A stretch of 64,000 bases of DNA from Arthrobotrys musiformis (Eukaryota > Ascomycota > Orbiliomycetes > Orbiliales > Orbiliaceae): NCBI GenBank assembly GCA_036971715.1, contig JAVHJL010000011.1:1364001-1428000 (forward strand), in the 5' to 3' direction. Below are positions 46,966 through 56,277 of this stretch, piece after piece (the first letter of the stretch is position 1; each line of letters opens with the position of its first letter). The notes under the pieces were generated by a model. It was not told the DNA's origin, made no database searches, and saw nothing but the letters and a program-made list of their open reading frames with translations. The position numbers and the translations under genes are program-made.

Positions 46966-47776
46966 ATGGCGACGACATCCGACACAAGTAGGCCGTCGAA
47001 GTTCAACCCGGCATTGCTGGTCGTGGACATGCAAGAGGACTTTTGCCCACCTGTAAGCTTCTCGCTTTCACTCCTGCTTCACCCAGCTTTACTATTCTAG
47101 ATTCAAAATACTAAAAGTGAAAAATATTATCTAGAATGGCTCCCTTGCCGTTTCCAACGGTCGCGATGTGATCCCAATGATAAATAGTCTACTCGCAAAC
47201 CCCGCCTTCACAACCCGTATCGCCACGAAGGATTGGCACCCCACCACCCACATCTCGTTCGCTTCGAATCACCCTGCGCCGAACAACGTGCCCTTCACAT
47301 CCTACACCACAATCACAAACCCGTACAATCCGTCGGAAACCTACAAAACCAGACTATGGCCCGACCACTGCGTGCAGGGGACCAAGGGAGCCGAACTAGT
47401 CCCCGAACTAGACCGATCCCTCGTCGATGATATCGTAGAGAAGGGCACGGACGATAGGGTGGAGATGTACAGCTGTTTCCACGATCCCTTCGAGAAACCG
47501 ACGGTTTCTGATTCAGGACTGGTGGAGAGGTTACAAAAGAAGGATGTGACGCATGTTTATGTCGTCGGATTGGCGATGGATTATTGTGTGAAATACTCTG
47601 CGATTGATGCCAAGAAGGCTGGATTTGAGGTTTACGTGGTGGAGGAAGGGACGAAAGCCGTGGATCCTAGTACGTGGGAGGAAGTTAGGAAGGAGTTGGA
47701 AGGGTATGGGATTACCATGGTGGGGACGGGAGGGAGTGAGATGGGATGGTTGGATATTAAACAGGGTTCGGAGTAA
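46966..47776 (+). CDS. pnc1: Nicotinamidase (Pnc1)
   Basis: Hydrolyses nicotinamide to nicotinate plus ammonia in NAD+ salvage, and so relieves nicotinamide inhibition of sirtuins. Two exons, 242 aa: 46966-47052 and 47135-47776; the intron is phase 0. The cysteine-hydrolase triad is Asp21 (VVDMQEDF), Lys61 (ATKDWHP) and Cys180 (AMDYCVK). Metal ligands are expected from Asp62, His64 and His107 (WPDHCVQGT). Length and motif order match fungal nicotinamidases. There is no targeting sequence, so it is probably cytosolic, nuclear or peroxisomal as in yeast. The C-terminus ends QGSE, without an obvious PTS1. Confidence 0.95.
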
Positions 47777-49385
47777 AAGCAACCAAGAATTATAGATTTT
47801 TTCCAAGCGATGTGATTGCGATTGCGATAACTGTGGGGCAATCTTGTTATTATATTACATGCTGCTAAGGGCTTGGGGGATCTCCGGTACCTCCCGTTCC
47901 AGCCTCTCAGCGACATCATACCTATCACCTTTTTTTGTTATTTGTTTATGTTTTGAGAGTGAAGGGGCGGCTTTGCAATTTGGCGTTAAAGTGTCCTATT
48001 AGAAGATCCATTCGAAATTGACATGCTAATTGGATTGATAGATCAAAAAGACAAATTCCTAAAGGCCTTATTCGACCTTCGGATATGATATTGATATTGA
48101 TATTAATATTAACTAATAATTAATATCATCCTAAGGAATGGCTCTGTGATATCGATTACATGGGAATAGAACACGTACTTTCCCAGAATGCAAGTTATAT
48201 GCGACATGCCATACCAGCGCAGAGATAATCCGAAGCAAGGACGAAACGTTAGTTCTCTTTCCCTCGAAGGGCGACTTACTCAGTCAAGGCCTTCAACCTG
48301 TCAGCGCATCCCTTGCAGCCCGGCATCTAAAAAGGGTTCCTTCTCGGTGAACCCTTCCTCCTGCAGACCTGCAGACGCAGACCCCGATGGCGCGGAACTA
48401 ACCATCCCAAACGAATCAGAAAAAACCTCAAACGCCTTCGACCCACAGCTTGTCTCGTGAGCTACTGCAAACTCCGCGCGAAAGCAAGAAAAAAAAAAAA
48501 GAGGTCGAGCTAGTATCTTAACTGTCAATATTCTTTTTTGTGATTGCGCTCGAAGAGGAGCTGAATTAAAAAACCAATACGCCGAGGCAGAGAAGTGGCA
48601 GAGGAGTAGGAATCGAATAACGGGAAGAGCAGGAGGAGACAGAATGAGAGTGATGCAATTTCTTAGCTCTTTTGCGCCCACCCTTTCTGCCTAGGTACTT
48701 ACTCACTTGCTCGTACATTTCCCATGAAGTTCAAGCCATGACCTGACTTGAAGCTTCGAATGCGAACAGCCTCTTTCAAAAATCCGCCATCCTTTTTTTC
48801 CGTTTTCTTCCTTTTTTATTTTTTTGTTTCTCAATCCCCTCTTTTCCACAGACGTCAGATGTCATCTACAGCGCCAAACGGTGGATAGTGTAACCAAGCG
48901 CTAACATTTGCCCTCAAAAGAAATAAAAAGAAAGACGAAAAAAAGGAAAGAAGGATAAAAGACGTTTCTAGATTTAGACACTTTCTGTCTACGGTTTACG
49001 CCCACATCGTCAGTCAAGTCTAGCTCGACCCCACGACGAAACCGATCCACAGATAAACCCTGTTCCCAACCGAACCCGCCCTATTCATATTCCCCCCTCT
49101 TCCTCCTATTCTTCTTTTTTAAAAAGTGTCGACAAAGACGCCACCTTGAGCGGAATCAAGAGAATAAAAGGATTTTTTTGTTCGATTTAATATTCCTGCT
49201 CAAAGGCCCGGCTTTTAACAACTATCACAATGTTCAGTCAATCTTGAGGTTCTTTTTTTCCTCTTTGTTTTTTTTGTTCTGTTCTTTTCCGATTTCCCCT
49301 CTCGCGAACAAGGCTTCGGATTTTACTTTTGAACTTTTTTCGATATTTATTAAAAAATATCTTCTTCGGTTCGGAAATACTACAA
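47777..49385. other. Intergenic
   Basis: No gene is recognised. It contains an AT-rich inverted repeat (GATATTAAT at 48099-48107, its complement at 48119-48127) and a long pyrimidine-rich leader-like stretch before 49386. A short Cys-bearing open piece at 48280-48326 on the minus strand has splice-like edges but no recognisable partner exons. Confidence 0.5.
48099..48127. repeat. Short AT-rich inverted repeat
   Basis: Nine-base arms GATATTAAT and ATTAATATC are separated by 11 nt. It lies about 320 bp past the pnc1 stop. It may be no more than chance in AT-rich DNA. Confidence 0.4.
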
Positions 49386-50206
49386 ATGGGGCAGGTTAGT
49401 AACAAATATCACTCAAGCATCCTTCGTCAATTGAGATAGCTGGTGGTATGTGATATATCAATATCAATATCAACCAACTACCCCCAAAAAGAAACGATCC
49501 AACAGGCGACAGCAAGAACTTCACTAATAAAATATTATAAAAACAGCTAAGCATAGGCGTAATAAGTGCCATCATAATCGCCAGCCTCTTCATAATATGC
49601 TTCTGCATAGGAGTCCTGGTCTGGATCCTCCAACGGGGGCGTGACAATCTCAAATCCAAAGTCATGGTGACGATGACGGGGACCACGATCAGGAACAGAA
49701 ACGGGGATGTGAGCGTGCTGGAGGCGACTTGGATCCCCGATCACACGGGACCGATGACCGGTTCTGTTACTCAATCTTATCATTCGAATGTGGAGTCGAA
49801 GAGGCTGTCTTCGTCTTCTTCGCAGCTCAGCGAGGGGGCTTTATCTGCTGATAATACGACGGATTTGGAAAGAGGACCGTCTTCGAGGAACTCGGTGAAG
49901 AGATCGAGTTACATGTCGGCCAAGAGGCTGGAAATCCCAGAGGCGCTGAGGGAGGAGGATTCGGAGTACGATCATGATAATTTATCGAGTGATAAAGATG
50001 GGAGTGAGAGTCCCGGCGGTGTCGATAGCGGGGCTGTCACGCCTGCGGAAATCCAGGCGCCGAAGATATACATACAGGACGTCGATGCGGAACCGATTCC
50101 GATTCCGAGTCCTGGGTTTGAAGGGAAGGGGTTCGATATTGATAATCTGCTGAAGAATGTGAACGGTTTACCAAAGGATGAGAAGGCAGATGTCCGGGCC
50201 GTTTAG
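49386..50206 (+). CDS. Small single-pass membrane protein, unknown
   Basis: Two exons, 222 aa: 49386-49394 (just ATG GGG CAG, followed by GTTAGT) and 49547-50206 (acceptor AAACAG). The join gives MGQLSIGVISAIIIASLF, placing one hydrophobic helix at residues 4-28 followed by RGRDNLKSK. This is a type III or signal-anchor topology with the long tail in the cytosol. The tail is Ser-rich and acidic (SSSSSQLSEG, EEDSEYDHD), with a conserved-looking end FDIDNLLKNVNGLPKDE. No domain is recognised. Without the 9-nt exon there is no ATG before the helix; the next is Met53, which would remove the membrane segment. The splice model is therefore likely but not proven. Confidence 0.65.
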
Positions 50207-50592
50207 TTTTTTTTCTTTCTTTTTTTCTTCTTCATCCTTTTCATATATCCTTCTTTTCGTTCTTTTCGTCCTTTTTCTCAGTCATCCTTTACAGTTTCAC
50301 ACAGGTACACATCGCATTGCATGGAAGGGCGTTACTGCGGCGTTATATTATTTTTTTGTCACGGTTTAGATAAAACGGAAGGGATCATTTCAATGTTGCA
50401 ATCATCAGGTTCACGGCCAGTATCATATATCATATCATATCATATCATGTAGCGATAATCGATAATAAAAACCATTCATTCAGCCCAACCCGAATTAGCA
50501 GGAGGCACACCCTCTAAATTCTTATTCATGGTCCTATGATGCACTTTTTCACACACGGGGAGCTCCAACAGGGGAGTAATTTTAGACTATAA

Positions 50593-50633
<41 letters not shown>

Positions 50634-50636
50634 CCT
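50207..50636. other. Intergenic with T27/A14 block and ATATC repeats
   Basis: It lies between two converging genes. It holds an ATATC/ATCAT pentamer repeat (about 50422-50449) and a T27 run joined directly to an A14 run. Confidence 0.65.
50593..50633. repeat. T27-A14 homopolymer junction
   Basis: 27 T (50593-50619) are followed without a spacer by 14 A (50620-50633). The minus-strand gene's stop codon begins 3 nt beyond. Such a palindromic homopolymer is unstable and prone to sequencing error. Confidence 0.9.
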
Positions 50637-51449
50637 TCAAGGCTTCTCCTTCCGCTGTCGTAGCCCCTGCCGCCGTGGTGGTGCGACCTCGACAACCTTG
50701 CTAGCTTCCGTCTTTTCCTTCTTCTTCCTCTTCTGAACCGACGGTGCGGTTTCATCCCCGCTCTCGCTTGCGGCCCTCTTAGCTTTCTTCCCTTTGCCCT
50801 CCTCCCCATCTTCATCCTTCGCCGTCCGTGCCTTCTTCTTCCCCGCAGATTTCTGAGGGTGATATGTCTCCCCACCCTCCAACATCTCCACAATCTCCTT
50901 CACCTTCCTCTTCCTCCCTTCCTCAGTCTTAACCCCCAAAAGCCTGATATATATCGCAAACCTATTCTGCGAATTCAACCCCTCAAACGCCCTCTTCGCA
51001 CCCTCACTCCCCTCCAACGCCTTCAAAAACTCCGGATCAGTGATCACAGCCGTAGCAGGGCCAGCGTACGCAGCATCCCACCTCCCATCCGCCTTGGCAG
51101 CATTAACAGCATCAATACCACTCGCTTTCATCCTCCCGTCCCCCTCGAGGCGGGATATAATCTCTACATTCCTCTTCGACCAAACGCTCTTTTTAGCGCG
51201 TGGTGTGAAACGTTGAGAAAACGTGAGGGAATCGAGCGATTTCCTCTGTCCGTCTATCCAACCGTGACAGAGCGCTTCGTCCAGGGCGTCGGAGTAACTT
51301 AGCGATGTAGGGGTGGTGGTACCCTTCTTTGCTAGAGTGAGCCAGACACCCCCCGCCGCAGAGGGTTTTATGGCGTTTTGGGTGAGCCAGAGGGTCCAGG
51401 AGGCGAGGTTTGGAAGTGTGAGGGTCGGTGAGGCTGATGCTGGTGGCAT
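50637..51449 (-). CDS. YdeI/OmdA-family protein with basic C-terminal tail
   Basis: Single exon, 270 aa. Residues 1 to about 190 match the YdeI/OmpD-associated family, common in bacteria and scattered in ascomycetes. Visible features are the N-terminal WTLWLTQN, GGVWLTLAKKG, then the family hallmark DEALCHGWIDGQRKSLD, SQRFTPRAKKSVWSKRN, and the C-terminal LNSQNRFAIYIRLLG. Biochemical function is unsettled; bacterial relatives are linked to stress and polymyxin tolerance. Residues about 195-270 are a Lys/Arg/Glu-rich tail absent from short bacterial forms, with several basic clusters that could act as nuclear signals (inference). The lack of introns and the patchy family distribution fit an ancient bacterial transfer, which a tree would test. 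Confidence 0.85.
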   Translation of the reverse strand: MPPASASPTLTLPNLASWTLWLTQNAIKPSAAGGVWLTLAKKGTTTPTSLSYSDALDEALCHGWIDGQRKSLDSLTFSQRFTPRAKKSVWSKRNVEIISRLEGDGRMKASGIDAVNAAKADGRWDAAYAGPATAVITDPEFLKALEGSEGAKRAFEGLNSQNRFAIYIRLLGVKTEEGRKRKVKEIVEMLEGGETYHPQKSAGKKKARTAKDEDGEEGKGKKAKRAASESGDETAPSVQKRKKKEKTEASKVVEVAPPRRQGLRQRKEKP

Positions 51450-52161
51450 CTTTCCCCCCTTCTTCTTCTTCTACTTCTTCGTATTTTTTATTTTATTCGC
51501 TGTTGGTGAGGGTGTGAACACATCAGTGCACGAAGGTGGTCCGACATGATTCACTCTGCGTGAGTCCCGTGGAACGCGTTGTTGGTTGCTATGCATGTTA
51601 GGTTATGTCGTTATGGCCCTCCCCTCAACGACGGGGCTTGGCGACCAGACAAGCTTCATGCATCGCATGCAGCTCTGACAGCTACTTTTCCATAGAAACG
51701 GCGCTCAAAAGGGGGGAGGTTGTAAGAAAAGACAGACGTTGATTTTCGTTATACATTACAGTTTTTGCTTGTTCTGTGTATCTGGAGCGAAGGGGAAGGA
51801 AGAATAAACAATAAACAGCTTGCGGAAGGGACAAGAAGAATAGAGAAAAAAGAGAGGGCGTAGGATCGAAAAAAAGAAGACTCATCTGGACGCCATACGG
51901 ACCTCCCGGGGAATAGTTCGGATCATGATAAGAATAATAATAAGAAAAAAGAAGAAAGACAGTAATAACCTCCGCTATCAAAATCGTGAAAAACGCTCAA
52001 TGCCGCCCATTTCGTTCATAAAACAAAGAAACATCCATTTTTGTCGTTTTGCAATCTCCGTCATATTCCCATATTCCCATATTCCTTTCGTAGACACCTA
52101 CACAAAAGAATAAACGCACACGCAAACTTCGTTACTTGTTCAATAATAAAAAAAAAGTTCC
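51450..52161. other. Intergenic
   Basis: This is the 5' flank of the YdeI-like gene and the 3' flank of the next minus-strand gene. No gene is recognised. Confidence 0.6.
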
Positions 52162-53832
52162 TTACATCCAATCTTGTTCGTCGCACTCGTAAACCTCCAC
52201 TTTGCTGCCCAAGGCCTCCTTTCCTTCACGGATCAGTGCCCTCAGCTGTTTGCTGAAGAAATCCATCTGCGCCATTTCGTCCTCCTCGTCCATTTCCATT
52301 CTCTTCTTTGCCGGTGTCGCCCCGCTGACGGATACACCTCTGGCCCTCTGACCAGCAGCGCTGGCTCCCGCTCGAACCGGCGACGCGGGCAAACTGCTGC
52401 CAACCGAAGTAACAGAGCTGGCCATGCTACCCCTGCTAAAGCTGGCGAATGAGGGTTGCGATGAGTTGAAAGACGAGGGGTAGTACGACGATTGTGATTG
52501 TGATTGTGACATGCCGATAACAGGGGTGCTTGGTGTGGAAATGCTCGAGCTCCTGCTGAGATATCCACTGCGAGAACCACCACCGCTGTTGCTGCTGGAA
52601 AATCCGGCTGGTCGGGATGCCATGCCTCGCATTTTCCTCGATGGCACCTGACGGGAATAGGACGTTCTGCGACCCAGTCCGTTGGCTGGTGGAGTGGAGA
52701 AGACGGGAGTGCTGGGGCGAGAGCCTGAGTTGGAAGAACCGTTTCGCCTCATGCTTGCTGCACTTGCTCCAGCGGGAGGGCTTCTTGACTGAGGGTGAGA
52801 ATGTTGAGAGTGTTGAGGAGCCGGAGAGGAAGATCTTGAGTTCGATTCGGGTTTGACGAGGATCCAAGAAGCGGACATTGGCGATTCCATGCCCATATTA
52901 GTACGTGATCGTGATAAATCTTCATCCAAGTAGGAGTAAGTGGAATAGTCAGGGCTTCGGGAGGTGAAGTTGTCGTCTTCCCTGACGGGGCTTGGCGGGA
53001 TGAGCGACTGGAGTGTTGGTTTTCTGAAGGATGTTGTTGCTATGGGAGGAACGTAGGCCCCTAGCAGGGTGGGCTTGACAAAATCAACGGTGCTGTGGGA
53101 GATGATGGAGTCGTCGTCGTCGAATAAACCAGGAGGAGCGTTAAAGGGGGTATCGTAGTATTCAGCAGCAGCGGTGGACCATCCGATCTTAGGAATGATC
53201 CCAGCCAGAGAATTTTGCATTTGCGAGGTGCAGAATTCCCAAATACTACCAACCACCGAGCCGACCACGTTTAATAAGCGCCGTTTTCCGCCTCGGTCAT
53301 CGGACTCATGTGTTGAAGTACCACAGGTTCTACGGTACTGGGTTTCTGAGAAATAGGAATCCTTCATTACACCTTCCCCTTCGGAATCATCGTCATCGTC
53401 AATGAGTTCCCGTTTCAGACCAGCCTTCAAACCAGCAGAAGGCATGGTCCCTCCATTGATGGCGGATTTTATTGAAGGAATGTAGTTATCGTCGGCGAGA
53501 TTATCGTTGAGTTCCGAGGGGCCTCTCTTTCGTCTTTTGGAGGAGGCATCCTTGCCGTATGAATCTATGTAGCTGCTGCTGCTAGCGGTGCTAGTTCTGC
53601 CAGTAGTGAAGGTATGAGTTGAAGCAGGGGGAGGTCGAACAAATGCTTCGGAGCGAGAAACCGGTTTGGCAAATTTACGGTATGATGAGCGAGAAGAATA
53701 AGAAGAAGAAGAAGTATCAACCCTGGGAGCAAGGCTGGAGAAGGTGGTTGGCGGATCCCAGATGTTGCTGGTGGTTGTGAAGGAGGAGGGTTCGAATTGT
53801 TTGAATGTACGGGAGACCGACGGATGATACAT
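52162..53832 (-). CDS. Large Ser-rich fungal protein of unknown function
   Basis: Single exon as read, 556 aa, from ATG at 53832. It is mostly disordered and Ser/Pro-rich, with a basic cluster KRRKRG (about 98-103) that could be a nuclear signal. One ordered-looking segment (about 180-210, RLLNVVGSVVGSIWEFCTSQM) resembles a conserved block in fungal hypothetical proteins. The C-terminus is also folded-looking and acidic (about 510-556), with FFSKQLRALIREGKEALGSKVEVYECDEQDWM. Short SP motifs are frequent, suggesting phosphorylation. I do not recognise a function. The length of open frame, codon regularity and conserved-looking ends support a real gene. Confidence 0.72.
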   Translation of the reverse strand: MYHPSVSRTFKQFEPSSFTTTSNIWDPPTTFSSLAPRVDTSSSSYSSRSSYRKFAKPVSRSEAFVRPPPASTHTFTTGRTSTASSSSYIDSYGKDASSKRRKRGPSELNDNLADDNYIPSIKSAINGGTMPSAGLKAGLKRELIDDDDDSEGEGVMKDSYFSETQYRRTCGTSTHESDDRGGKRRLLNVVGSVVGSIWEFCTSQMQNSLAGIIPKIGWSTAAAEYYDTPFNAPPGLFDDDDSIISHSTVDFVKPTLLGAYVPPIATTSFRKPTLQSLIPPSPVREDDNFTSRSPDYSTYSYLDEDLSRSRTNMGMESPMSASWILVKPESNSRSSSPAPQHSQHSHPQSRSPPAGASAASMRRNGSSNSGSRPSTPVFSTPPANGLGRRTSYSRQVPSRKMRGMASRPAGFSSSNSGGGSRSGYLSRSSSISTPSTPVIGMSQSQSQSSYYPSSFNSSQPSFASFSRGSMASSVTSVGSSLPASPVRAGASAAGQRARGVSVSGATPAKKRMEMDEEDEMAQMDFFSKQLRALIREGKEALGSKVEVYECDEQDWM

Positions 53833-56277
53833 CAGGAGCGACTGGAATGCAAGATGCTACTGTTACGTACGGTGGGGAAGGGGGGTATCTTGTTAGAGAG
53901 TTAGAGGCTCTGAGTGTTTTAGAAGTTGATGAGAAGAGGAGAAAGAAGGAGAGAAAGAGGAGAAGGAGAAGATGAAGTTGTCGATGGACCGATGTGCTGT
54001 GAGCTGTGTGTGGGAATGTGGGAATGTGAGGATGTGTTGGCCAGGCCAGCCGTGGGCCAGAGCTACTGGGGTGTCAGGCTGTTGCGTAGTAGCCAAAAGA
54101 GAGGGAGCTAGAGATGGAGCTCTGTTCCCGTTGCCGGCAACTATGATATAATCGACTGTATAGTAACGTACTGAAGCTAGGAAATCGTCTGATGATGATG
54201 GTACGATCAATAAGAGGAGAGGTTTTAAAAAATAAAATAAAATAAAAATAAATAAGCTTAATAAGAATGGATTAGGGATGGGCGATGTGAAAATTTCGGT
54301 GGGCCCCTTGGAATAGCTACTTCAACCGAACTTACATAGTCCTTACATACATGCAGTCGACAGTACATACACACATGCAGGCGGGCAGGCAGGTATGGAT
54401 CTAGCACACCGAAACAAAGACGCTGGTTGGCCAACAAGGCTGCACCAACTTCAACTTGGGAAAACCAAAGCGGGCAGATTAAAAAAGAAGAAGTGATGGC
54501 TTACCAAGGATCGATGTTTGAGACCTTCTTCTAGTCTACACGACAGAACGGAAGGTGCTGTGGAAGTTCTTCGAGACGGCCCTTTTCTGACGTTTATAAC
54601 TTTTTGTTGGTTTGGCTGCGTGCGGATATGTCTCGATCACTTTTTATTTCATTTCATGCACTCCACAGGAAGGAGACTGACTGACATTATAATTACAGGG
54701 CAAACAATCATCAATCAACGCTGGCTGGCTGGAAGGATGGACGCAGAGCTGCGCGCATATTTGATTCCATTCATTTGCTCATTCATATCATCAATTCATG
54801 CGGCCGTCAAATATCTGCGGAGGAGCATGTTCACACCGCCCAGACAAATAGTATATAACTAAAAATAAGAAGAAAACGGAGAAGAAAAATCAAGAAAAAA
54901 AGAGACTAAATCGCAGGGATGCCAACGGGTAAAATTTTTTTAGAACTAAACTAAACTTGAAAAAAATGGGGGGGACCATGTGATGTGCGGGCGGATGGGA
55001 TCATGGAAGGGATATGTAGCAGATGGGATGGGATGAGAGCTCGATGCATGCAGCAAAAGTCGCACAACTTGCAACTTACATCCAACTAGAACTCGACCGA
55101 GCTACTAAATCCAGCAGGGGAGCTAGCAGAGACAACCAAAAAGTGGGTCGCTCGGAACGAAATGAACTGTCAACTGAGTCTATGCAACTTTTTGCTTTCA
55201 AGCACGGGGAATTCGAATTCATGAATTAGACAATACTCATTATCACATCATCTCAAACTGCAAGTATATATATATAAAGAGAGATCGTCGAAAGAATCAA
55301 AGAAAAAAATGGGAAAAAAAGAGAGAAAGTTACATGCAAAGTTCGTCCGCTCGTTCGTGTATATCGTCCGGATTCTCATGATAAAAGGGCTGCCAAGATT
55401 ATCAATCAAGATGGAGGAATAGAGTATCAAAAGTATATATGCACAAGATCGATCGGGCCGCGTACCGGGACTTTTTAAATTTTTGTCCGACCGTCCGACC
55501 AACCGATCGATGTTTACAAGTCGATGCGTGTAACAATAGATAAAATAGATGACGCGGGAAGAAATAACTAGGAAAATAGTACTGAGAAGAAAAAATGATA
55601 AGATAAGATATGATGAAAATGACAATGATGATAGAAATGATATAGTATAAAAAATAAGAATAAATAAATGTATGCGGGACCCATTTCAATACAGGATAAT
55701 AAAAAGGAAAGTAAGAAATCATATCAAAAGTGCATATAACATCGTGACACGAATATATAAACTAAAAAAGAAAAGAAAAAAGGATTAGGGTGAGAAATAG
55801 ACAAAAATGAAATGACACCAGAAAAAATCCTCCTGAAAGAAATATGGCGTATAGATAGATGGGTGGGTAGATAGATGGATAGATGACTCGAGTTAGGTAC
55901 AACATCAACAGGTGAGGCTGCTGTATTTCTTGGAAGGTGTTATTGGCATGTTGGACTTTTGCGAAGATGAGAGAGGTGTGGTGGAGGATGGTGAGATGAA
56001 AGAATGCAGGCGAATTATAACCAAGGAATGCAATGAATTGTTCAAATGAGATGAAGTAAAAAAAGAAATGTTGGGGAATATTCCTGAGCTGTACAATAAA
56101 TAACGTGGTCGATATCCCCTCACCAGACGTGCGTGATGAAGGATGCGAGTTGAAGGGTGTGGTGCATGGTGTATGTTAAGATGTTCGGGTATCTTTCTCT
56201 TTTTCTCTCCCCAACCGAGTCCGGCAAATTTTCAAACTTCGAATGCCCCATCATCATCATCGCTTTTTTTTACCTCC
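53833..56277. other. Intergenic, 2.4 kb
   Basis: No gene is supported. It contains AT-rich stretches, short TA and GATA-type microsatellites (about 55264-55275 and 55850-55885), and a CAGG-type repeat (about 54375-54392). Open frames here are short and low-complexity. Confidence 0.55.
55850..55885. repeat. GATA/GGGT-type microsatellite
   Basis: Imperfect tetranucleotide units (GATA, GATG, GGGT) are tandemly arranged. Non-coding. Confidence 0.6.
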
